DNA from: Laterigemmans sp052161645
GTDB taxonomy: Bacteria; Planctomycetota; Planctomycetia; Pirellulales; Pirellulaceae
Reading direction: 5' to 3' (one strand)
DNA length: 64,000 nt
Assembly: GCA_052161645.1 (NCBI GenBank)
Contig: CP197414.1
The position numbers were made by a program, and so were the translations under genes. Below, piece by piece: positions 1-6,253 of this stretch. Numbering within the stretch: the first letter of the stretch is position 1; each line of letters starts with the position of its first letter. The notes below the pieces were generated by a model. The model searched no databases. It was not told the DNA's origin and saw only the letters and a list, made by a program, of their open reading frames with translations.

Positions 1-1248
1 TTCTTGATTGTCTGGATTGCGAACAGTAATCGTGCCACGCACGGCACTCACGATATCCGCTTTGTAGGTGCGGAAGACCCGTAGCCGCATTTCCAGTGGC
101 AGGCCCTCGCCGTATCGCTCAGCGGTGATATTTTCGAACTTGACAATGGCGGCACACAGCGAGCCGCCACCACCTTCGATGTAGCCATGTTCGATTCGGC
201 GAGCCCCAATGGAAGCGCCAGCAAAGCGGCTGAACCCGGCACTGCCGTAGCCACCCTTGCGATGCTCGTAACCGACGTCAATGCCGACGTCCTCGAGCCC
301 TTCGCGGTTGAGAAACGTGATCGAACCATACTCGGGAACGCGGGCGCGAAGTGCCCCTTCGGGAGGTCCGACAATGAACTTGTCACCTTCCTTGTAAACG
401 ACGTGACGGTGACCTTGCTCCAAGCTGGTGATCCCGTTGCCTTCTTCGTCGATCGTAAAGGTGTGCGAGTGATCGCGGTCGAAGGAGGTGAGGCCGATGT
501 AGCTATCTTCCGAACGCTGGGCCAGCTCGGCTTCCAAATTAGAGCCTGTGGGCCGTTCGCGGATCGCGCGTCTTAACAGTTCGGCCGATTTTTCAGCGTT
601 GGCCAACTGTTCAATCTCAACCACTTCGTGACCATGATCGAGGCCCCGCGTGACGAAAAAGTAGCTAGCCACACCCATTGGCACCAGCAACATGGTACCG
701 ATTGCGGTGAAGCCCAAGATGCGTCCAATGATAATTTCAGTCGGACGAACTGGCTTGGTGACAATCGTGTAAATCGTGCGGCTTTTGATATCCGCCGGGA
801 GGCTGAAGCAGCTAATAAAGAGAGCCAGCAACAGCATCAAATAGTTCGTCGCCGTCAATACAAAGCTGATATAGAGTCGAGCTGGATCGTTACTGTTCGT
901 GTCGAGGAACCAGCCGGCCAGCAGCAAGCCAACCATGAAGACGCCGAATACGAACAACACTTTGCGGCGAATGGCTTCTTTAAAAGCTAGCCGGGCGAGC
1001 GCAAAGATGCGTTGCGGGGCGGTTTTGGGGAGATCACGCGTGACTAAGTCGCGGATTGTGCTGGCAACGGCGTAAAACGCTTCTCCCGGTCCATAACGGA
1101 CAGCCGAGACGATATAACCAAGCAATAAGCCGAGAATGATTGCCATTACGACAACGGCAACGCCTTGCAGTAACGCGCTTTCCAGGAAAGCACCGGGGCG
1201 AAGCAACCATTCGCTAAACGACCAGAAATCTTCCGGTTGCTGCGTCAT
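1..1248 (-). CDS. ABC-2 type transporter permease (partial, C-terminus outside window)
   Basis: An open frame starts at the ATG at 1248-1246, which overlaps the TGA of the ATPase gene upstream as ATGA, and runs without a stop to the left edge (about 416 codons). The start reads MTQQPEDFWSF. Several hydrophobic segments follow (around residues 25-45, 95-113, 122-150 and 175-195), separated by an Arg/Lys-rich stretch. After the last one comes a long soluble region rich in charged residues. This is the layout of permease subunits of the ABC-2 or gliding-motility type, which sit in the cytoplasmic membrane and pair with a cytosolic ATPase. The overlap with the ATPase gene implies translational coupling and one complex. 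The substrate cannot be inferred. The real C-terminus lies outside the window. Confidence 0.8.
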   Translation of the reverse strand, partial: MTQQPEDFWSFSEWLLRPGAFLESALLQGVAVVVMAIILGLLLGYIVSAVRYGPGEAFYAVASTIRDLVTRDLPKTAPQRIFALARLAFKEAIRRKVLFVFGVFMVGLLLAGWFLDTNSNDPARLYISFVLTATNYLMLLLALFISCFSLPADIKSRTIYTIVTKPVRPTEIIIGRILGFTAIGTMLLVPMGVASYFFVTRGLDHGHEVVEIEQLANAEKSAELLRRAIRERPTGSNLEAELAQRSEDSYIGLTSFDRDHSHTFTIDEEGNGITSLEQGHRHVVYKEGDKFIVGPPEGALRARVPEYGSITFLNREGLEDVGIDVGYEHRKGGYGSAGFSRFAGASIGARRIEHGYIEGGGGSLCAAIVKFENITAERYGEGLPLEMRLRVFRTYKADIVSAVRGTITVRNPDNQE

Positions 1249-2249
1249 GATCCTGACTCTCCTCCGGCCTGGGTGGCGGACGGTGAACCGCCTGCCGAAT
1301 TGTTCTTGGGATTCAGGTCACTGCGGCGGTGCCCAGGTCGCGCTTCGCTTTCTTGGACAATATCTAAGAAGAGCTGCTCCATGGTAGCCGTCGGGTTGTC
1401 AATCGACTCCAGCGTACCGCCATGCCGTTTAATGACTTCCGCGATTTCCGCTTTTGCTTCGTCCGACAATCCACGGGCGTGAACTTCGGTGACGTCTTGA
1501 ACTTTGAGCAAATCGTCGACTCGGCCCAATTCCTTCAGCTCGCCCTGATGGAGAATCGCGACGCGGTCGCAGACGTCTTGCACGTCGGCCAATTGGTGGC
1601 TGCACAGCAAGATCGTTTTGCCCTGGTCGCGGAGCCCCAAAATCAGGTCCTTCATCTCCCGAGTGCCGATCGGGTCGAGGCCGGTTGTCGGTTCGTCCAG
1701 CATCACCAAGTCGGGGTCGTTAATCAGAGCTTGAGCCAGGCCGACCCGTCGCGTCATCCCTTTGGAAAACTCTCGTAGTTGACGGTGGCGAGCATGCTCC
1801 AGGCCGACCATCTGGATTAATTCGTTGACCCGCTGCGTGCGATCGGCGGCTGACATGTTGAACAGACGTCCGTAGAACTCCAGCGTCTCCTGAGCCGACA
1901 GAAATTTGTACAGGTATGATTCTTCCGGAAGATAGCCGATCCGCTCGTTCTTGCTCGTTTCAGTGGCGTCTTTATCAAACACCAGCACCCGACCGCTGGT
2001 CGGAAACAACAAACCAAGGATTAATTTGAGCGTCGTCGACTTACCACTGCCGTTCGGACCGAGTAGCCCAAAGATTTCACCCTTGCGGATCTCGATGTCG
2101 AGCGCTTTTAACGCATGGACCTTCTTTCGACCCCAAAAGTCACGGTATATCTTGCTCAGGTTGCGAGTCTCGATGACTACCTGCGAAGAGGCATCTTCGG
2201 AGGCACTTACGGTAGGCCGCTCGACGACGGCAGCTTGATCGGTTTCCAA
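1245..2249 (-). CDS. ABC transporter ATP-binding protein (ABC-2 exporter type)
   Basis: 334 residues with a complete ABC ATPase core: Walker A GPNGSGKST at 64-72, the signature FSKGMTRR near 161-168, Walker B LVMLDEP at 181-187, and the H-loop in LLCSHQ. It would hydrolyse ATP to drive the membrane subunit encoded immediately downstream, with which it shares an ATGA overlap. The SKGM signature and the C-terminal regulatory extension of about 100 residues (low-complexity Ser/Gly/Ala at the very end) are typical of NatA/CcmA-like exporter ATPases. No in-frame ATG precedes the core. The start taken is a TTG at 2249-2247 with a GAGG about 7 bases upstream, so the exact N-terminus is uncertain, although the first 22 residues are non-conserved either way. 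Confidence 0.9.
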   Translation of the reverse strand: METDQAAVVERPTVSASEDASSQVVIETRNLSKIYRDFWGRKKVHALKALDIEIRKGEIFGLLGPNGSGKSTTLKLILGLLFPTSGRVLVFDKDATETSKNERIGYLPEESYLYKFLSAQETLEFYGRLFNMSAADRTQRVNELIQMVGLEHARHRQLREFSKGMTRRVGLAQALINDPDLVMLDEPTTGLDPIGTREMKDLILGLRDQGKTILLCSHQLADVQDVCDRVAILHQGELKELGRVDDLLKVQDVTEVHARGLSDEAKAEIAEVIKRHGGTLESIDNPTATMEQLFLDIVQESEARPGHRRSDLNPKNNSAGGSPSATQAGGESGS

Positions 2250-2412
2250 CGGAACCCTCGGGGAGCGGGGGCTAATGATACAACAAGGGCATTTGCTTCA
2301 GTGCTACGGCAGCTCACCCTTGAAGGTTCACCGCCGCTGACATCCAATTTTTTGACTTGGTTCTTTTGCTAAATTCCTATCGCCACTTTCCAATTCTCTT
2401 TGCGGCTGACCT

Positions 2413-3756
2413 ATGTCACCACTTGATTATCTCTACGGACGCCTAAATTACGAGCGGGTTTCACCGGCCGCCAATCAAGGCGCGTTTCGATTGCAACGGA
2501 TGCGACATTTATTGCGACTGCTGGGGCACCCTGAAAGGTCCTTTCAGATAGTTCACGTGGGTGGCACGAAGGGGAAGGGCAGTACCTGCGAGATGATTGC
2601 CACCATGTTAATCGCTTGTGGATACAAGGTGGGCCTTTATACTTCGCCCCATTTAGAGCGATTGGAAGAGCGGTTTCGCGTCGATGGCCAGCCCTGCGAG
2701 GCGAGCGAATTGGAGGCGTTGGTCGAGGCGGTGCGGGGAGCGGCCGACCGCGTGGAGCAGATGGGTGAAGGGCAGCCGACTTTTTTCGAGCTGACCACCG
2801 CCATGGCGATGGAGTATTTTCGCCGCACGCAATGCACGGTCGCCGTGATTGAGGTCGGCTTGGGCGGTCGGCTCGATAGCACCAACGTCTGCGATCCGGT
2901 CGTTTCGGTGATCACCAGCGTGGGGCTCGATCATCAGCACATCCTCGGCGATACCCACGCGCAAATCGCTTTTGAAAAGGCGGGGATCATCAAGCCGGGT
3001 GTGCCGGTGGTGAGTGGCGTCGAGCAGCCTGATGCCCGGCAAGTAATCCGCGAAACAGCCGCCCAACGCGGAGCCCTGTTGTGGCAATCGGGGGTAGATT
3101 TTCAAGTCACTCCGTGTGAGCTTGAGGAGGAGTCGTTATCGTCGTTGCTAAAGCCGTTTGATTTCCACGCTCATAATCCGCTGCTGCGGTCGCGGCTCGG
3201 CTGGGCCGTGGGGCTGGAGGGGCGGCATCAGCAAATCAACGCGGGTGTAGCGCTGGCGGTGATGGATGCACTGGTTCCAGTGGGGCTCAGCGGGCCGCTG
3301 GACGCTCAACGATCTGGTTTGGCAGCTGTCCGCTGCGCCGGACGAGTCGAACGCTTTGGTGATCAGCCAGAAATTCTGCTCGATACGGCGCATAACATCG
3401 ATTCGGTCACAGCGCTCCGCGCGGTTCTTCGGGATCGACCGGCAGGCGGCAAGACAGTCGTGGTTTTCGGCACCAGCGCCGATAAGGATGGGGAGGCGAT
3501 GTTGCAGCTATTGAACTCGGTCGCCGATCACCTGTTTCTTACCCGCTATTGGTCAAATCCGCGGTGGTTCGACCCCGTGGAACTCGCACGTATGTCTTCG
3601 AATCAAAATACTATCGTTGTAGATAAGCCAGCTGATGCGCTCTCGCGAGCCATTCAGGTGGCCGAGCCCGATGGACGGGTCGTGATTTGCGGTTCTTTCT
3701 TCTTGGCAGCCGAGTTGCGGCCCCTCTTGCGGGCTCAGCACTCACCCGGCGGCTGA
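2413..3756 (+). CDS. folC: Bifunctional folylpolyglutamate synthase/dihydrofolate synthase
   Basis: 447 residues, normal for FolC. The Mur-ligase-type P-loop GGTKGKGST lies at residues 50-58. The ATP-binding and glutamate-ligase core follows with YTSPHLERLEERF, a GLGGRLDSTNV segment and LDHQHILGDT, all FolC hallmarks. The C-terminal domain contains the conserved LDTAHN stretch. The enzyme adds glutamate to dihydropteroate and extends the gamma-glutamyl tail of folates in the cytosol, retaining folate cofactors. It starts at the ATG at 2413. It is divergent from the ABC operon, so the 163-bp gap 2250-2412 should hold both promoters. No other folate gene is visible nearby, so it appears to be a stand-alone housekeeping gene. 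Confidence 0.93.
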   Translation: MSPLDYLYGRLNYERVSPAANQGAFRLQRMRHLLRLLGHPERSFQIVHVGGTKGKGSTCEMIATMLIACGYKVGLYTSPHLERLEERFRVDGQPCEASELEALVEAVRGAADRVEQMGEGQPTFFELTTAMAMEYFRRTQCTVAVIEVGLGGRLDSTNVCDPVVSVITSVGLDHQHILGDTHAQIAFEKAGIIKPGVPVVSGVEQPDARQVIRETAAQRGALLWQSGVDFQVTPCELEEESLSSLLKPFDFHAHNPLLRSRLGWAVGLEGRHQQINAGVALAVMDALVPVGLSGPLDAQRSGLAAVRCAGRVERFGDQPEILLDTAHNIDSVTALRAVLRDRPAGGKTVVVFGTSADKDGEAMLQLLNSVADHLFLTRYWSNPRWFDPVELARMSSNQNTIVVDKPADALSRAIQVAEPDGRVVICGSFFLAAELRPLLRAQHSPGG

Positions 3757-3869
3757 TGCCAAAAACTATCTTTTTTCCAAATTCTCTCCCCGTTGTGACC
3801 TAACGTGTCACAGCACTTGGCGAAAGATAGTTGTGTCAACGAAAGTTCTTCAACTCAGGAAACCCAATC

Positions 3870-4187
3870 ATGGCTAAGTACTACATCCAATCCGGCACAC
3901 TTCGCGCCACCCTCGCTGCTGAAGACTCCCGCCGAGCCGCCCTCTGGGCCGTGCACCAAGCGATGCAGCAAGTGCTGCCCGTCTATGACGATCCCGATCT
4001 CACCGCCCAGCAAAAATCGGATCACGCGATGGTCGAGGGCATGTTCGTCTTGGAAGGAAAAATCAAACTCAGCGAACAAGGTTTCGATCGTGACGATGCC
4101 GAGCTGGTCGATACATTCGATGTCGTGATCGAGTGGAACAAGTTAATGGTGGCTCTCGACCGGCTGGAAAAATTGTTCGGTGAATAA
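3870..4187 (+). CDS. Small conserved-looking hypothetical protein (105 aa)
   Basis: The frame is open from 3831, but the ATG at 3870 is preferred: an AGGAAA lies about 10 bases upstream and the peptide then begins MAKYYIQSGTLR. The product is acidic (105 residues), predicted mostly alpha-helical, with no signal peptide or membrane segment. It has regular composition and a clear protein character (AAEDSRRAALWAVHQAMQ, VIEWNKLMVALDRLEKLFGE). I do not recognise a domain. Its TAA (4185-4187) directly abuts the stop of the convergent PhnZ-like gene (4188-4190), leaving no spacer. No function is assigned. Confidence 0.7.
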   Translation: MAKYYIQSGTLRATLAAEDSRRAALWAVHQAMQQVLPVYDDPDLTAQQKSDHAMVEGMFVLEGKIKLSEQGFDRDDAELVDTFDVVIEWNKLMVALDRLEKLFGE

Positions 4188-4742
4188 TCAAGCAGACAGG
4201 CTCGCTTCGTTGTTCGCCAAGATGCTCAAGTAGTGGTCGATATCGGGTGTTTCCAAGTCGACCACTTTCGCCAAATCGTCCCAACGCCGCAGCGCCACGG
4301 CTGCCTCCCAATGCGGTGACCCGCGGAACGCATCCAGCTCCTCTTCGGACATCATCCCGCCTTGGAGATGGAGGCTGACCACCGATGGTTCGGATAGTTG
4401 TTCGAGATAGCTGGGGTCGGTCGTGCACAGATAACGCTTGGCGGCAACATGCTGTCGGACAGGTTCGCTGACCGCTTCACTGAAATGTTTCCGCAGGTAA
4501 TGGTATCCGCTGGTTTCGTGATGATCGTCAATGCCCTGCTCGGGCGCGTCGTCGGGCAGCTCATGCAACAAATGGCCGATGTCATGCAGCAGTGCGGCCA
4601 AGATTAAAGCAGGGGATGCTTGTTCGGCTTCGGCTAGCGCCGCACACTGCAACGCGTGCTCCAGCTGAGTAACGGCTTCTTTGCCATACTGCGAATTGCC
4701 TCGCTGAGCGAATAAAGTGGCGATCTCAGTACTGATGCTCAT
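4188..4742 (-). CDS. phnZ: PhnZ-like HD-domain oxygenase (phosphonate-degradation HD family)
   Basis: 184 residues, about the length of PhnZ. Visible metal-ligand positions of the family are H29 (in TQLEHAL), H53-D54 (LLHDIGH), H74/H75 (DDHHETSGY), H98 (RQHVAAKRYL) and an Asp in RRWDDLAK near 155. Y19 in NSQYG matches the lid tyrosine of PhnZ. HVAAKRYL and SLHLQGGMMSEEE are strong signatures of the phosphonate-operon HD subfamily rather than of HD phosphohydrolases. In that family a mixed-valence di-iron centre uses O2 to cleave the C-P bond of a 1-hydroxyphosphonate (for PhnZ, yielding glycine and phosphate). No 2-oxoglutarate oxygenase partner (PhnY/TmpA) or phosphonate transporter is in the window, so the substrate is open. 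Confidence 0.75.
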   Translation of the reverse strand: MSISTEIATLFAQRGNSQYGKEAVTQLEHALQCAALAEAEQASPALILAALLHDIGHLLHELPDDAPEQGIDDHHETSGYHYLRKHFSEAVSEPVRQHVAAKRYLCTTDPSYLEQLSEPSVVSLHLQGGMMSEEELDAFRGSPHWEAAVALRRWDDLAKVVDLETPDIDHYLSILANNEASLSA

Positions 4743-4876
4743 GTGTCAAATTTCCCTTGATATCGAAGCCTGCTTGCTTTTTCAAACTACCTGGGTAGCC
4801 CCGTCAGGACCAGGGGCGAATTCAATGAATCCTCCGTGAAGCGGTTGCAAAGATTTTGTGAAGCGTAGGGGAGTTA

Positions 4877-4984
4877 CCGCATCACGGCTTTAATTTCTTC
4901 ACGAACGGCCCGCAAGTCTTGCGTAAAGCGAAAACCGTTGACGCGCAGAACTCCGTAGCGGAGTGCTTTGAGGTGATTGTCTCA
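4877..4984 (-). pseudogene. DUF559 endonuclease C-terminal remnant R1
   Basis: The reverse complement reads HLKALRYGVLRVNGFR and then FTQDLRAVREEIKAVMR, matching the last ~33 residues of the intact DUF559 gene (YLKGLGYEVLRVNGF...). No N-terminal nuclease core is attached. Upstream the frame runs into unrelated sequence and a GC-rich palindrome. The remnant has no stop or frameshift within the homologous part, so it is young or maintained. Confidence 0.8.
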
Positions 4985-5023
4985 GGATAACACACAACCA
5001 TCGATGTTGGTTTTTTTACGCTG

Positions 5024-5074
5024 GCTCCCCTCGCCCCTGAGGAACGAAGGGGAGAGGGGTCGGGGGTGAGGGGC
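5024..5074. repeat. GC-rich palindromic element, orientation A
   Basis: A C/G-run element built on CTCCCCTCGCCCCTGAGG and CGAAGGGGAGAGGGG, ending in GGGTGAGGGGC. Its reverse complement appears at 5263-5315 with one or two changes. The left arm can fold back on the GGGGAGAGGGG arm. It lies between two DUF559 remnants. Similar elements occur widely as dispersed repeats in planctomycete genomes (general knowledge, not checked). Confidence 0.8.
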
Positions 5075-5090
5075 CGACCGCGCATAAGCT

Positions 5091-5222
5091 CCGCATCACG
5101 GCCTCAATTTTTTCACGAACGGCCCGTAAGCCTTGCGTAACACGAAAACCATTGATACGCAGAACTGCGCAGCGGAGTGCTTTGAGGTGTTTGTCTCGAT
5201 TCGCAACGTGCGTCTTTGCTGG
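5091..5222 (-). pseudogene. DUF559 endonuclease C-terminal remnant R2
   Basis: The reverse complement reads PAKTHVANRDKHLKALR and continues AVLRINGFRVTQGLRAV..EKIEAVMR. It matches ~44 C-terminal residues of the intact gene (AAKTHDANRDKYLKGLG...). It is longer than R1 and differs from it at many positions, so R1 and R2 are older paralogous fragments and the 477-bp unit containing both was duplicated later. Confidence 0.8.
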
Positions 5223-5262
5223 TTCGTTTCATTGCCATGTTTTTCTTCGGGGCTACAAAGCT

Positions 5263-5315
5263 GAGCCCCTCACCCCCAGCCCCTCTCCCCTTCGTACCTC
5301 AGGGGCGAGGGGAGC
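5263..5315. repeat. GC-rich palindromic element, orientation B (unit 1)
   Basis: Inverted copy of the element at 5024-5074: CCCCTCACCCCCAGCCCC, then CTCTCCCCTTCGTACC, then TCAGGGGCGAGGGGAGC. Together the A and B copies bracket remnant R2 as an inverted pair. Confidence 0.8.
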
Positions 5316-5353
5316 GATCTTGAAGGGGAGATACGGCATCACGGCCTCAATTT

Positions 5354-5461
5354 CCGCATCACGGCCTCAATTTCCTCGCGAACGGCCCGCAAGTCTTGCG
5401 TAATGCGAAAACCGTTGACGCGCAGAACTCCGTAGCGGAGTGCTTTGAGGTGATTGTCTCA
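5354..5461 (-). pseudogene. DUF559 endonuclease C-terminal remnant R1, second copy
   Basis: Same fragment as 4877-4984 in the second 477-bp unit, but here closer to the intact gene over its last residues (cctcgcgaacggcccgcaag). That suggests the intact gene or this copy was the template of the expansion. Confidence 0.75.
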
Positions 5462-5567
5462 GGATAACACACAACCATCGATGTTGGTTTTTTTACGCTG
5501 GCTCCCCTCGCCCCTGAGGAACGAAGGGGAGAGGGGTCGGGGGTGAGGGGCCGACCGCGCATAAGCT

Positions 5568-5699
5568 CCGCATCACGGCCTCAATTTTTTCACGAACGGC
5601 CCGTAAGCCTTGCGTAACACGAAAACCATTGATACGCAGAACTTCGCAGCGGAGTGCTTTGAGGTGTTTGTCTCGATTCGCAACGTGCGTCTTTGCTGG
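5568..5699 (-). pseudogene. DUF559 endonuclease C-terminal remnant R2, second copy
   Basis: Copy of 5091-5222 shifted by 477 bp, with a single visible difference near 5642 (cttcgc against ctgcgc). The near identity dates the tandem duplication as recent. Confidence 0.75.
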
Positions 5700-5810
5700 T
5701 TCGTTTCATTGCCATGTTTTTCTTCGGGGCTACAAAGCTGAGCCCCTCACCCCCAGCCCCTCTCCCCTTCGTACCTCAGGGGCGAGGGGAGCGATCTTGA
5801 AGGGGAGATA

Positions 5811-5850
5811 CGGCATCACGGCCTCAATTTCCGCATCACGGCCTCAATTT
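5811..5850. repeat. 20-bp tandem microduplication at the 3' end of the DUF559 gene
   Basis: The 20-bp unit cggcatcacggcctcaattt (5811-5830) is followed directly by a near-perfect copy (5831-5850). The same doublet occurs at 5334-5373. Because 20 is not a multiple of 3, the extra copy shifts the frame and gives the intact gene its terminal KLRP residues and the TGA at 5818-5816. Confidence 0.8.
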
Positions 5851-6193
5851 CCTCGCGAACGGCCCGCAAGTCTTGCGTAATGCGAAAACCGTTGACGCGC
5901 AGAACTTCGTAGCCGAGTCCTTTGAGGTATTTGTCTCGATTCGCATCGTGGGTTTTTGCTGCTTCGGTTAGATGATCCTTGCCATCAATCTCGATATTTA
6001 GTTTTAGCTCTAAGCAGACGAAATCCAGTGTGTAAGGTCCGATGGGATGTTCTCTGCGAAACTTTTGGCGCAGCAAGCTTCGCCCCCGCAGTATTTGCCA
6101 GAGATCATCGGCAAACTCGTTGGCTTGTGCGCGTTGCTGCCTCGCGAATTGGATTCTTTCCGTCTGACGCTGTCTGCTTCGTTTTATCGCCAT
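5816..6193 (-). CDS. DUF559 (PD-(D/E)XK-fold) endonuclease-like protein
   Basis: 125 residues, normal for stand-alone DUF559 proteins. After a basic, Gln/Arg-rich N-terminus come EFADDLWQILRGRSLLRQKF, RREHPIGPYTLDFVCLE and LKLNIEIDGKDH. These are the family's conserved core, with D57 and the E/D cluster around 62-70 as the likely metal-binding residues of the Vsr-like PD-(D/E)XK fold. The C-terminal half (DANRDKYLKGLGYEVLRV) is the stretch repeated as remnants in the array downstream. The family is believed to be nuclease-like, but its biological role is not settled. The gene is bracketed by 34-bp direct repeats (5757-5790 and 6220-6253). Its 3' end is altered by a 20-bp duplication. Confidence 0.85.
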   Translation of the reverse strand: MAIKRSRQRQTERIQFARQQRAQANEFADDLWQILRGRSLLRQKFRREHPIGPYTLDFVCLELKLNIEIDGKDHLTEAAKTHDANRDKYLKGLGYEVLRVNGFRITQDLRAVREEIEAVMRKLRP

Positions 6194-6216
6194 GATTTTC
6201 TCTGGTTCGACAATGC

Positions 6217-6253
6217 GCTCCCCTCTCCCCTTCGTACCTCAGGGGCGAGGGGA
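6217..6253. repeat. GC-rich palindromic element, orientation B (partial)
   Basis: The 34 bases at 6220-6253 equal 5757-5790 in the same orientation, so the intact DUF559 gene is flanked by direct repeats of this element. The repeat also supplies the last residues and the TGA (6241-6239) of the FG-GAP protein gene that ends here. Confidence 0.8.

Larger units (their letters stand above)
4877..5353. repeat. 477-bp tandem direct repeat, unit 1
   Basis: The sequence from 4877 repeats at 5354 and again, partially, at 5831, an exact period of 477 bp. Each full unit contains two C-terminal remnants of a DUF559 endonuclease gene (minus strand) and two GC-rich palindromic elements in opposite orientation (5024-5074 and 5263-5315). 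Units 1 and 2 are nearly identical in most stretches; 4882-4960 shows several substitutions against 5359-5437. Confidence 0.9.
5354..5830. repeat. 477-bp tandem direct repeat, unit 2
   Basis: Second copy of the 4877-5353 unit, holding remnants at 5354-5461 and 5568-5699 and palindromes at 5501-5551 (A) and 5740-5792 (B). A third partial copy begins at 5831 and merges into the 3' part of the intact DUF559 gene, where similarity to remnant R1 fades after about 5912. Confidence 0.9.

Noticed and set aside
4882..5403. Short ORFs such as 4882-5085 (minus) and 5152-5403 (plus) as genes
   Set aside because: They read across palindromes and the wrong frame of DUF559 remnants; the LTPDPSPL-type peptides come from the repeat.
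4877..5830. Tandem repeat array as a CRISPR
   Set aside because: Units are 477 bp and contain gene remnants; there are no short repeats with unique spacers.
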